From positions 1 through 64,000 of the forward strand of contig NZ_SOHA01000002.1 in NCBI RefSeq assembly GCF_004403065.1: a stretch of 64,000 nucleotides of DNA. Reading direction: 5' to 3'. The stretch's first letter is position 1, and the number at the start of each line of letters is the position of its first letter. Under the pieces are notes generated by a model. That model was not told the origin of the DNA. It saw only the letters and a list, made by a program, of their open reading frames with translations, and ran no database searches. Positions 43,855 through 51,448 of the stretch are shown piece after piece. The position numbers were made by a program, and so were the translations under genes. Origin of the DNA: Cryobacterium cryoconiti (lineage in GTDB: Bacteria > Actinomycetota > Actinomycetes > Actinomycetales > Microbacteriaceae).

Positions 43855-43873
43855 TAGCCGCTAGCATGACGCC

Positions 43874-44728
43874 ATGACTCTCCCCGAGGTTGTCGGTCTC
43901 CCTGTTTCCCCCGGTGTGCCCGTGTCTGCCGGCCTCCCGGCCGCCCTGCCCGACGCGTGGAACCTCACCGGCCGCACCGCCCTGGTCACCGGGGCCGGCA
44001 GCGCCTCCGGGATCGGATTCGCCGCGGCCCGGATGCTGGGGGAGCTCGGTGCGCTGGTCGTGCTCACCGCCACGACCGAACGCGTGCACGAGCGCGCGGC
44101 CGAGCTGGCGGAACGGGGCATCGGGGCATCCGGTTTCGTCTGCACCCTTGACACCGAGGCCGGGGCGCGGCTGCTGGCCGACGCCCTGCTCGAGGCCGGC
44201 CTGGCACCCACGATCCTGGTCAACAACGCGGGCATGGTCGCGGTCGGCGACGCGGAGATGCTGCACGGCGACGTGAGCACCACGTCGCCGGAGGAATGGG
44301 ACCGCGGCCTCGCGATCAACCTGTCGACGGCGTTCCATGCCACGCGCACCGTGATCGGCTACATGCATGAGGCGAACTGGGGACGCATCATCACGGTGTC
44401 CAGCGTGTCGGGGCCGGTGATGGCCTCCCGCGGGGACCTGACCTACGCGGCGGCGAAGGCCGGCCTGGCCGGGCTGACCCGGGCGCTCGCCGTGGACGAG
44501 GCCTGGCTCGGCGTGACCGCGAACGCGGTCGCGCCGGGCTGGATCGAGACCGGGTCCCAGCTGGAGAGCGAAGCGGTCGAGGGCGCGCTCGTTCCGGTGG
44601 GACGCAGCGGCACGGCGGCGGAGGTTGCATCCGTGATCGCCTGGCTCGCGTCGCCCGGCGCGTCGTACGTCACCGGCCAGACCATCGTCGTCGACGGCGG
44701 CAACAGCGTGGCCGAGGAACGCCGCTAG
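43874..44728 (+). CDS. Short-chain dehydrogenase/reductase (FabG-like)
   Basis: Classical SDR of 284 residues. The cofactor motif TGAGSASGIG, the NNAG block (LVNNAGMVAV), the catalytic Ser in VSSVSGPV and the YxxxK pair (YAAAKAGLAGLTRAL) are all present. The C-terminal YVTGQTIVVDGG is typical of 3-oxoacyl-ACP reductase relatives. The N-terminal 25 residues (Pro/Val-rich) are additional. It follows the LacI gene by 19 bases and may be co-transcribed. Substrate unknown. Confidence 0.9.
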   Translation: MTLPEVVGLPVSPGVPVSAGLPAALPDAWNLTGRTALVTGAGSASGIGFAAARMLGELGALVVLTATTERVHERAAELAERGIGASGFVCTLDTEAGARLLADALLEAGLAPTILVNNAGMVAVGDAEMLHGDVSTTSPEEWDRGLAINLSTAFHATRTVIGYMHEANWGRIITVSSVSGPVMASRGDLTYAAAKAGLAGLTRALAVDEAWLGVTANAVAPGWIETGSQLESEAVEGALVPVGRSGTAAEVASVIAWLASPGASYVTGQTIVVDGGNSVAEERR

Positions 44729-44760
44729 GCCGGTTGCCGGTGCGGCTTGCGGTTCGATTC

Positions 44761-44844
44761 GCCTGCGTCTGCGCCTGAGTCCTGGTCCGAGTCCGAGTCT
44801 GGGTCTGGGTCTGGGTCTGGGTCTGGGTCTCGGTCCGAGTCCGG
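44761..44844 (+). repeat. Hexanucleotide tandem array, 14 degenerate units
   Basis: Fourteen 6-bp units follow each other in register. Five central units are exactly GTCTGG (44797-44826), and the outer ones are variants such as GTCCGA. It lies in a 319-base intergenic region. Slippage could change its length. Confidence 0.88.
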
Positions 44845-44864
44845 GCAGTGGTCCTCCGCAATGG

Positions 44865-44958
44865 TGCATAACTCCTGCAATTCGTCGCCCGGGCAGGAAA
44901 CAGGCCCGGAATCACGCGGAAGTCCGGCGACGCCGGTGCAAATTGCAGGAGTTATGCA
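44865..44958. repeat. Palindromic element, family C, copy 2 (94 bp)
   Basis: Arms TGCATAACTCCTGCAATT (44865-44882) and its exact complement (44941-44958) are 18 bp. Inside, CGTCGCC (44883-44889) pairs with GGCGACG (44926-44932). The interior is the reverse complement of copy 3 over a stretch including CCGCGTGATTCCGGGCCTGT, so the two copies are inserted in opposite orientation. Confidence 0.93.
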
Positions 44959-45047
44959 CACGACCGGCGGTTGACCCGGCCGGAGACCGGCGGTTGAGCC
45001 GGGGCTGCGGAGTCGGTGCGGTTGAGCGGGTGCAGTTGAATAGACCG

Positions 45048-46700
45048 GTGACTTCTGCACTGATCGCCCGGCTTCGCTCCGACCTCGCCACCGCCAACTT
45101 CTCGGTTTCGGCCCTCACGGGCCTGTGGGGGATCGACGCCGATGCCGCGCTGCGCCGCAATCAGCGGGTCCCGGCGCTGCGTGCGCTGGACGGCCTCCGG
45201 GAGACGCTCGGGCACACCGAGCCCTGCGCCACATTGGCCCGCCTGTTCGTGCTCGGCCTGCCCGTCGACCGTGCGGAGCTCGAGGCCGCCCTGCCCGCAC
45301 TGGGTGCCGCCGGGGCCGAAGAGCTGGGGCTCGCGGCATCCGTCGCTGCCGACCGGGGCGCCGACGCAGACACCGGTGCCACCGTTCGCCCGCTGCTCGA
45401 ACTGCGGCCCTACAGCTTCGTCGACGCGCAGGGTGCCGGCAGCTGGTGGATCCTGTCCGACCTGGGTGAGCTCGCGCTCGGCCACCCGCTCGGCGAGAGC
45501 CATGTGCTGGGCGTGGGCGGGGCATCCCTGACGCTCAGCGGGCTGCTGATCCCCACCCCGGTGGCCAGCGCCCTCGACCTGGGCACCGGCTGCGGCATCC
45601 AGGCGATGCACGCGTCCCGGCACGCGGACCGGGTGGTGGCCACCGACATCTCGGTGCGCGCGCTCGAGCTCGCCGCTCTGAACGCGGCCCTGAACGAGAT
45701 CGGCAACATCGAGTTCCGCCTCGGCAGCCTGTTCGAACCCGTCGCGGGGGAGCGCTTCGACCACATCATCTCCAACCCGCCGTTCGTGATCACCCCGCGG
45801 GTTCCGGGGGTGCCTGCTTACGAATACCGCGACGGCGGCCTGGTCGGCGACGCCCTAGTGGAGGCCGTGGTGCGCGGCGCGGCCGAGCACCTCACCCCGG
45901 GCGGCGTCGCCCAGCTGCTCGGCAACTGGGAGTATCACGCCGGCCAGGACGCCTTCGAGCGACTGGCCGGCTGGCTCGATGCCCCTGACGAATTCGACGG
46001 AGATTCTGCCCGAAACACCCCGAATTCGACACCTGCGGCCCCTCCGGGAGCAAAATCTCCGTCGAATTCGCACGTGGCGCTCGACGCCTGGATCATCGAA
46101 CGCGAGGTGCAGGCACCCACGCTCTACGCCGAGACGTGGATCCGCGACGGCGGCACCCGCGCCGACACCGCCGACTTCGACCGTCTCTACGGTGCCTGGC
46201 TGGACGACTTCGAGGCCCGCGGCGTGAGCCAGGTCGGCTTCGGCTACATGCTGCTGCGCCGAACGGTCGCCGGCCCGCCCTCTCTCCGCCGCCTCGAACG
46301 ACTTCCCGGCGGCCTCGGCCACAACCCCGGAGGAATGGGCAGCCACCTCGCCGCCTGCCTCTCCGCCCATGATTGGCACGCGGCAACGGATGACGCCCGC
46401 CTCGCCCGTGCGCGGCTCACCGTCGCAGCCGATGTCACCGAGGAGCGGCACTACTGGCCCGGCCAGGAGGACCCCACCCTGATGACCCTGCACCAGGGCA
46501 GTGGCTTCGGCCGGTCGGTCCCGCTGGACACCGGCCTCGCCGCACTCGTCGGAGCCTGCGACGGTGACCTCGACGTGGGCTCGATCGTGGCCGCGCTGGC
46601 CGAGCTGCTCGACGTCGACGAACGCGAACTCGCCGCGGACCTGTTTCCGCGGGTGCGTGAGCTGCTGGACGACGGCTTCCTGCAGCATCCGCTCGCCTGA
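45048..46700 (+). CDS. Large SAM-dependent methyltransferase
   Basis: 550 residues from GTG 45048 (TTG 45036 and GTG 45030 are alternatives; no strong ribosome site marks any). An N-terminal helical domain of about 150 residues precedes a class I methyltransferase core: ASALDLGTGCGIQAMHASRH (SAM loop) and IISNPPFVITPRVPG. The NPPF motif is the one used by N5-glutamine and adenine/guanine-N methylases such as PrmC and RlmG. The core is interrupted at about residues 314-341 by a stretch (EFDGDSARNTPNSTPAAPP...) encoded by a palindrome, described separately. A further C-terminal domain ends in a helical region. The substrate is unknown; rRNA, tRNA or protein modification is plausible. Confidence 0.85.
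   Translation: MTSALIARLRSDLATANFSVSALTGLWGIDADAALRRNQRVPALRALDGLRETLGHTEPCATLARLFVLGLPVDRAELEAALPALGAAGAEELGLAASVAADRGADADTGATVRPLLELRPYSFVDAQGAGSWWILSDLGELALGHPLGESHVLGVGGASLTLSGLLIPTPVASALDLGTGCGIQAMHASRHADRVVATDISVRALELAALNAALNEIGNIEFRLGSLFEPVAGERFDHIISNPPFVITPRVPGVPAYEYRDGGLVGDALVEAVVRGAAEHLTPGGVAQLLGNWEYHAGQDAFERLAGWLDAPDEFDGDSARNTPNSTPAAPPGAKSPSNSHVALDAWIIEREVQAPTLYAETWIRDGGTRADTADFDRLYGAWLDDFEARGVSQVGFGYMLLRRTVAGPPSLRRLERLPGGLGHNPGGMGSHLAACLSAHDWHAATDDARLARARLTVAADVTEERHYWPGQEDPTLMTLHQGSGFGRSVPLDTGLAALVGACDGDLDVGSIVAALAELLDVDERELAADLFPRVRELLDDGFLQHPLA
45989..46070. repeat. Palindromic element inside the methyltransferase reading frame
   Basis: Arms CGAATTCGACGGAGATT (45989-46005) and its exact complement (46054-46070) are 17 bp, with a 48-nt interior that contains a further CGAATTCGAC at 46021-46030. 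The length (82 bp) and layout resemble family C but the arm sequence differs. Translation gives a Ser/Pro/Asn-rich loop and keeps the frame. Confidence 0.9.
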
Positions 46701-46758
46701 CCCGCGCTCGCCGGCTGCGCCGACGTCTGCTGGTGCCCGAGTCAACCTCCGTTCCCAG

Positions 46759-46850
46759 GCATAACTCCTGCAATTTCGGCGCGTGCAGCGGGTCTCCCGC
46801 GTGATTCCGGGCCTGTATTTCCCCCGCACGACGAATTGCAGGAGTTATGC
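46759..46850. repeat. Palindromic element, family C, copy 3 (92 bp)
   Basis: Arms GCATAACTCCTGCAATT (46759-46775) and its complement (46834-46850) are exact over 17 bp. The interior shares CCGCGTGATTCCGGGCCTGT with copy 2 in inverted orientation. It lies in the 332-base gap between the methyltransferase and the amine oxidase. The rest of that gap (46851-47032) shows no gene. Confidence 0.93.
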
Positions 46851-47032
46851 ACACCAGCGGGATGCACACCAGCGGGCGAAGGCTGCGAGCACACACAGGC
46901 CGACGCGACGTGCGTGCGTCCCGCCACACTCGCCCCGACCAGCCACTTCGCCGACCTCTGCGGTAGTTTGGTCATACTGCCCGGCCCGCTCGGAAAGGAG
47001 AGCGTCAGCGCCACACGTGACGCGGACACACT

Positions 47033-48505
47033 ATGAAACGTCGAACCTTTCTGCTCGGCTCGGTCTCCGGCCTGTCCCTGGTCGCGCTCACCGCGTGCGT
47101 GTCGCCGACTCCCCGGCCCTCGGCCTCCGTCACGCCCAAACCGACTTCGGCACCCTCGCTCGTGCCGAAGCCCGCGGCCATGCGTCGCACGTCGTGGTCG
47201 GCCGATCCGTTCGCGCGCGGTTCGTTCAGCTTTCCCGCCGTGGGCGCGACGCCCGAGCAGCGGGATGCCCTCAGCCAGCCGGTCGACGACCGGCTGTTCT
47301 TCGCCGGTGAGGCGACCTCCACCGATGCGTTCGGCACCGTGCAGGGTGCCCGCGACTCCGGTCAGCGCGCCGCCCGCGACGTGATCGCGGCCGCCGACGT
47401 GGGGGAGCGCATCGCCGTGATCGGCGCCGGAATGGCCGGGCTCGCCGCTGCCCGCGACCTGCAGGACGCCGGCTTCGATGTGTTCGTGGTGGAGGCCCGT
47501 AACCGCATCGGCGGCCGGATCGACACCGTCACCGACACGGACTGGCCGTTCCCGATCGAGCTCGGCGCGGCCGTCGTGCGGCGCACCGGGGACACCACCC
47601 TCGATGAGGACCTCACCGACCGCGGCGTCGCCACCGCCCCGTTCTCCGGAGTACCCGAGGCACGCACCGCGGCCGGCGCGGTCGTGGAGGTGCCGGACAC
47701 CGGCGCGCAGGCGGTCGCCACCGCCCTGGCCTGGGCCGCCGAGCAGCCTGCCGATGTGTCCATCGCCCAGGCGCTGGCCGATTCCGGGGCCTCCAAGCTC
47801 TCGACGACGGATGCCGACATCGGCGTTTCCGACGCCGACTGGCTTGATTACCAGATCACGGTGGTGCTCGATCCGAAGACCGGCGCTCCCGTCGCGGAGC
47901 AGTCGTCCTGGTATTCGGCTGCCGATACCGCCGCGAAAAACGGCGCCGACGACGACGGCGCCGACGACGGCGCCGGCGAGGACCGCATCGTGCTCGGCGG
48001 CTACGCCACCCTGCTCGAGGACCTGAGTGACGGCATCGACGTGCTCGGCTCGAGCGTGGTCACCCGGATCGCCTACAGCGACTCCGGCACCAGCCTGCGG
48101 CTCGGCAACGGCGAGTCGCTCTCCGCCGACCGGGTCATCGTCACGGTGCCGCTCGGCGTGCTGAAGACCAAGGTGATGGAGTTCGACCCGCCGCTGCCCT
48201 TCGCACATCGCGGTGCCATCGCGGCGCTGGGCATGGGCACGCTCGACAAGATCTGGCTGCAGTTCGAGGAACCGTTCTGGGACACGGATGCCCCGCTCTG
48301 GTCCACGGTCGGCGTCGTCGACGATTTCCGCGTCTGGATCAACATGGTTCCGCTCACCGGCGAACCGGTCCTGGTCGGTCTCGTCACTGCGGAAGCGGCT
48401 CTGCGCCTCGCGGAGGTCGATGACGACGAGTTCCTGGCGGCCGCACTGACCAGCCTCGAACCGTTCTACGCCGGAGTGCCGACCTCCACCCCGACCCCGG
48501 AGTAG
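47033..48505 (+). CDS. Circularly permuted flavin amine oxidase, Tat-exported lipoprotein
   Basis: 490 residues. The N-terminus MKRRTFLLGSVSGLSLVALT has a twin-arginine RRTFL motif and an LTAC lipobox (Cys22), so the protein is probably exported folded and lipid-anchored. A Ser/Pro/Thr linker follows. Residues 55-118 (WSADPFARGSFSFPAVGA, RLFFAGEAT, GTVQGARDSGQRAA) are the block that normally ends LSD1/polyamine-oxidase-like enzymes and binds FAD. The Rossmann entry IAVIGAGMAGLAAARDLQDA (127-146) and VVEARNRIGGR come after it. The protein then runs through the substrate domain and stops at AALTSLEPFYAGVP, just where the relocated block would normally follow. All elements of the fold are present once but in shifted order. 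Substrate amine unknown. Confidence 0.9.
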   Translation: MKRRTFLLGSVSGLSLVALTACVSPTPRPSASVTPKPTSAPSLVPKPAAMRRTSWSADPFARGSFSFPAVGATPEQRDALSQPVDDRLFFAGEATSTDAFGTVQGARDSGQRAARDVIAAADVGERIAVIGAGMAGLAAARDLQDAGFDVFVVEARNRIGGRIDTVTDTDWPFPIELGAAVVRRTGDTTLDEDLTDRGVATAPFSGVPEARTAAGAVVEVPDTGAQAVATALAWAAEQPADVSIAQALADSGASKLSTTDADIGVSDADWLDYQITVVLDPKTGAPVAEQSSWYSAADTAAKNGADDDGADDGAGEDRIVLGGYATLLEDLSDGIDVLGSSVVTRIAYSDSGTSLRLGNGESLSADRVIVTVPLGVLKTKVMEFDPPLPFAHRGAIAALGMGTLDKIWLQFEEPFWDTDAPLWSTVGVVDDFRVWINMVPLTGEPVLVGLVTAEAALRLAEVDDDEFLAAALTSLEPFYAGVPTSTPTPE

Positions 48506-48847
48506 GCGCGAACCACCCGTCATCAAAACACCTGACCAGCGCCTCGCCGAAGTCAACCCTTGGCAATCTCGAGATTCGTCGTGTATGCTCCTGCCAACGT
48601 CCAGTCGGTGAAATTTGGCCCCCCTTCGGGGTGCGTTTTCATGCAGGCGCAGCCCGTCGTGGTGCAGCGCCCAGAGGTCCAGTCGTTACCCTGACTGGCT
48701 GTGCCGACGGATTCCTGAGGGGTGAGTACCCCCGGTCCAGGCCGGGCTCAGCCGCCGGCCGTCCCAGCGTGGTTGCCACTGGGATGCACCACCTCCACCC
48801 GCGACTGTTCCACCTCTCTGCTTGACCGTGTGATTGCTGTGCTCCCC
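48506..48847 (+). other. 342-base region with possible leader or small RNA
   Basis: After the amine oxidase stop the region holds the TTGGCA/TATGCT promoter and a short hairpin CCCC-TTC-GGGG (48621-48631) followed by GCGTTTT (48633-48639). About 200 bases of GC-rich sequence without a credible open frame follow, up to the Cys-rich small gene. It could be a long 5' leader of that gene or a small RNA ending near 48640. I do not recognise a known RNA family. Confidence 0.4.
48560..48589 (+). promoter_or_regulatory. Sigma-70-like promoter with no obvious gene behind it
   Basis: TTGGCA (48560-48565) and TATGCT (48584-48589) are separated by 18 bases, a good vegetative promoter. The first credible start codon is about 260 bases downstream. 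Confidence 0.6.
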
Positions 48848-49117
48848 ATGGATACCCTCCTCGACATTGACCTCGAATCCGTCGTTCTTCTCGACTTCGA
48901 CCCTGACCTGCCGTGCGAAGGCACCCACCACATCCGTGGGCTGAGCGGGCACCTGCCCACCGCCCCGGGCTCCTATATGGTCATCTCGCCCTGCTGCGGC
49001 CCGAAGGTGGTGCAGTGCACGCCCCGGGTGCTCGCGATGCAGGCATCCGGTGTGCTTTATTGCGGAGCCTGTCAGGGTGAGCATCTGACCAGCGAATACT
49101 CGTTCATTCCGCTGTAG
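48848..49117 (+). CDS. Cys-rich small protein, possible zinc-binding
   Basis: 89 residues from ATG 48848 (MDTLLDIDLESVVLLDFDPD). Five cysteines are grouped as SPCCGPKVVQC and YCGACQGEH in the C-terminal half, like a zinc-ribbon or knuckle pair. No hydrophobic segment. The start has no clear ribosome site; in-frame GTG codons at 48830 and 48839 are alternatives. The last 14 bases overlap the convergent membrane-protein gene. Family not recognised. Confidence 0.7.
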   Translation: MDTLLDIDLESVVLLDFDPDLPCEGTHHIRGLSGHLPTAPGSYMVISPCCGPKVVQCTPRVLAMQASGVLYCGACQGEHLTSEYSFIPL

Positions 49118-49892
49118 ACCCGCGCCGCCACATCCACTGGGGCAGCCGCGACGTGGCCGTGAGAACGGCTGCGATAGCGGTGAAGAGCGTCAACGCGACC
49201 AGGCAGTAGACCGCCGTTTCGAGCGGCCCACTGACCTGCACCGGGTCGAGGAAGAAGTATGGGTACCAGCCCACGATCGACCCGCGGATGAGCGTGAATA
49301 CTCCCCAGATACTGGGCACCACGAGTCCCCAGGCCAGGATTTTCCAGGGCAGGCGGGCCTTGCCGGCATCCGTCAGCCAGTCCAGGAGGGCGATCGCCGG
49401 AATCCAGAAGTGCAGCAGCTGGCTCGACCAGGGCACCTCGATCGTGTAATCCCGGTTTGAGGACTGGATGACGATGGTCAGGAACACGATCCCCGAGACG
49501 GTGATGTAGGTCGTGACCAGCAGCCGGAACCAGTCCAGCCACGGTGGGTCGACCGTGTGCCGGAACGCGACGATCGCACCGGCGACGAACGCGACGACCG
49601 CCGCCATGCCGCTTTGCACCGTGAAGTAACTGTAGAAGTTGTAGATCTGGAACGTGGCGAAGCCGAGCACGTAGTCGAAGTAGCCGAGGAGGGCCGCCAC
49701 GCCCAGCCCGGCAAGCAGGAGCCGACCCACGCCGAATGCCTGGCGCACGCGGCGCACGGGGAACGGGCGCGGCCCCCGGGTCAGTGCCGGGCGGGTGCCT
49801 GCCGCCGGCAGTGCGCGCATGACCGGGTTCGCCGCCGCCGGGACGCGTTCCGTGGGTTTCGTCCGAGCGGGATCGGCAGCTCGCGCGCACAT
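49104..49892 (-). CDS. Pr6Pr family membrane protein
   Basis: 262 residues with six hydrophobic segments. The pattern around FYSYFTVQSGMAAVVAFVAG and the histidine in QLLHFWIPAIALLDWL match the Pr6Pr family, related to FAR-17a/AIG1-like proteins. The basic N-terminal 50 residues precede the first helix, so the start may be internal (Met at VMRALPAAG). Function unknown. Confidence 0.83.
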   Translation of the reverse strand: MCARAADPARTKPTERVPAAANPVMRALPAAGTRPALTRGPRPFPVRRVRQAFGVGRLLLAGLGVAALLGYFDYVLGFATFQIYNFYSYFTVQSGMAAVVAFVAGAIVAFRHTVDPPWLDWFRLLVTTYITVSGIVFLTIVIQSSNRDYTIEVPWSSQLLHFWIPAIALLDWLTDAGKARLPWKILAWGLVVPSIWGVFTLIRGSIVGWYPYFFLDPVQVSGPLETAVYCLVALTLFTAIAAVLTATSRLPQWMWRRGSTAE

Positions 49893-49926
49893 GCTTCCAC
49901 GCTACCTCTGCAGGTCGGGTTCCCGC

Positions 49927-50196
49927 TCAGTAGCCGATCCGGAACCCGGTCTCGTCGAGCGGGGCAATCGTGCTGACCTCGACGGCCTCGACGTGGGCCG
50001 ACGGCGGTCCGTGCTGCAGCCACGCGAGCATCGCCCAGACGGATGCCGCGTTCCCCTCCACCTCGACCTCCACCGTGCCGTCCGCGCGGTTGCGCACGAA
50101 TCCCGCGAGGCCGAGGCGACGGGCCTCGGCCTGGGCGTAGTAGCGGAACCCCACCCCTTGCACGACCCCGCGCACGACGGCCTGTTTGCGAACCAT
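49927..50196 (-). CDS. acyP: Acylphosphatase
   Basis: 89 residues, normal length. VRGVVQGVGFRYYAQAEARR carries the phosphate-binding loop and catalytic Arg; GFVRNRADGTVEVEVEG carries the catalytic Asn. It hydrolyses carboxyl-phosphate bonds of acylphosphates in the cytoplasm. ATG 50196 (MVRKQAV) is taken as start, since the longer frame upstream has no homologous look. Confidence 0.93.
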   Translation of the reverse strand: MVRKQAVVRGVVQGVGFRYYAQAEARRLGLAGFVRNRADGTVEVEVEGNAASVWAMLAWLQHGPPSAHVEAVEVSTIAPLDETGFRIGY

Positions 50197-50258
50197 GCTC
50201 CCAGTCTGCCCCGCGCCCGGCCTGCTCGCACCCCGCGCGGAGTGGCTTGCCCGCCCGT

Positions 50259-51281
50259 TCAGGCGGAGTCGCGCCAGACGATCGGGGTCTCCAGCAGGAT
50301 GCCGCCGGGCGGCTGCTCCTCGCCGCGCAACTGGCCGAGCACGCACTCGGCCGCCGCCGCACCGAGGCCGAAGGCAGGCTGGTGCACGGTGGACAGGTGC
50401 GGCTGGGTGCGCAGCGCCCAGGTGCTGTCGTCGAAGCCGACGATGCCGACGTCACTGGGCACGCTGCGCCCGGCGTCGCGGAGGGCCTCGAGGGCTCCGG
50501 CCGCGACGGCGTCGGACGCCGCGAACACGCCGTCGATCAGCGGGTCGCGTTCGAGCAGTTCGCGCATGCCCTGAGCCCCGTCGGCGAAGGTGTACAGCGG
50601 CACACGGGCGACGAGGGCCGGGTCGAAGCGGTCGCCGAGGGCATCCGTGAAACCGGCCAGGCGGTCGGCGCCGGAGTCGCGGTCGAGGGCCGCGGCGACC
50701 ATGCCGATGCGCGTGCGGCCGGTCTGCATCAGGCGTTCGGTGATGGCGCGCGCCGACGCCCGGTTGTCGATGCCCACGAAGGGGAGCGCCTGCAGGTCGG
50801 GCGGATGTCCCACGAAAGCGGCCGGGAGGCGCAGCTTCTCGATCACCCGGGTGATGGGATCTTCGTGGCGGGCGGAAACGATGACGACACCGTCGACGAA
50901 ACCGCCGCTGAGGTAGCGGGCGACACGGTCGGTGTCGCGCTGGGAATCAATGACGAGGCTGACCATCTGGTAGTCGGCGCGGGAGAGCACGGTGTTGGCG
51001 CCGAGCAGGATGCCGCCGATGTTGGGGTCGTCCAGAAAGAGGGAATGGGGCTCGTGCACGATGAAGCCCACGGCCTCCGAGCGCTGCATGACCAGGCTGC
51101 GGGCGGCGTTGTTGGGCACGTAGCCGACCTTTTCGATGGCGGCCTCGATGGCGATGCGGGCCGACGCCGAGACGTAGGGTTCGTCGTTCACGACCCGGCT
51201 GACCGTGCCGCGGGAGACGCCGGCCTCCACGGCGACGTCGTGGATCGTCGCGCGTCTGCGTCGAGCCGGAATCATCACCAT
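50259..51281 (-). CDS. LacI-family regulator of the galactoside locus
   Basis: 340 residues from ATG 51281 (51275 is a second candidate). The HTH is ATIHDVAVEAGVSRGTVSRV, the hinge helix YVPNNAARSLVMQRS, and the effector domain carries FVGHPPDLQ, GVFAASDAVAAGALE and VGIVGFDDSTWA. It is divergent from the beta-galactosidase, with two 16-24-bp inverted repeats between them, so repression of the galactoside operon with release by a galactoside is the best reading. Confidence 0.93.
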   Translation of the reverse strand: MVMIPARRRRATIHDVAVEAGVSRGTVSRVVNDEPYVSASARIAIEAAIEKVGYVPNNAARSLVMQRSEAVGFIVHEPHSLFLDDPNIGGILLGANTVLSRADYQMVSLVIDSQRDTDRVARYLSGGFVDGVVIVSARHEDPITRVIEKLRLPAAFVGHPPDLQALPFVGIDNRASARAITERLMQTGRTRIGMVAAALDRDSGADRLAGFTDALGDRFDPALVARVPLYTFADGAQGMRELLERDPLIDGVFAASDAVAAGALEALRDAGRSVPSDVGIVGFDDSTWALRTQPHLSTVHQPAFGLGAAAAECVLGQLRGEEQPPGGILLETPIVWRDSA

Positions 51282-51316
51282 TCGATAACTGTAACGCTCC
51301 CACGGGGCAGACGTGC

Positions 51317-51346
51317 TTGACACGGGAGCCGTGGCGTCCGTACTCT
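51317..51346 (+). promoter_or_regulatory. Promoter of the galactoside operon
   Basis: TTGACA (51317-51322) is followed after 18 bases by TACTCT (51341-51346). Operator 1 overlaps the -10 box, which fits repressor control. Confidence 0.72.
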
Positions 51347-51360
51347 GTGTACGTTCACAG
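51345..51360. promoter_or_regulatory. LacI-type operator 1 of the galactoside operon
   Basis: CTGTGTACGTTCACAG is an inverted repeat overlapping the -10 box. It shares the GTTCACAG half-site with operator 2. Confidence 0.78.
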
Positions 51361-51386
51361 AAAACCCGATGGTGAGTTTTGCTCTC

Positions 51387-51410
51387 GACTCTGTGCACGT
51401 TCACAGAGTC
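51387..51410. promoter_or_regulatory. LacI-type operator 2 of the galactoside operon
   Basis: GACTCTGTG and CACAGAGTC form 9-bp perfect arms around 6 central bases (CACGTT). Centres of operators 1 and 2 are about 46 bases apart. It lies 39 bases upstream of the beta-galactosidase start. Confidence 0.82.
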
Positions 51411-51448
51411 GTCAACACCGGTGTCTGCACACCACGGTCAGGGAGCAC

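Noticed and set aside
43799-44869. 356-codon minus-strand frame reading through the hexamer array
   Set aside because: Shadow of the SDR gene extended by a simple repeat; the Arg/Pro-rich repeat peptide is not credible.
36896-46850. CRISPR array made of the family C units
   Set aside because: The units are kilobases apart and are inverted repeats with variable interiors, not regularly spaced direct repeats; no cas gene is present.
46742-48556. 604-codon minus-strand frame opposite the amine oxidase
   Set aside because: Shadow; the plus strand has a signal peptide and flavoprotein motifs.
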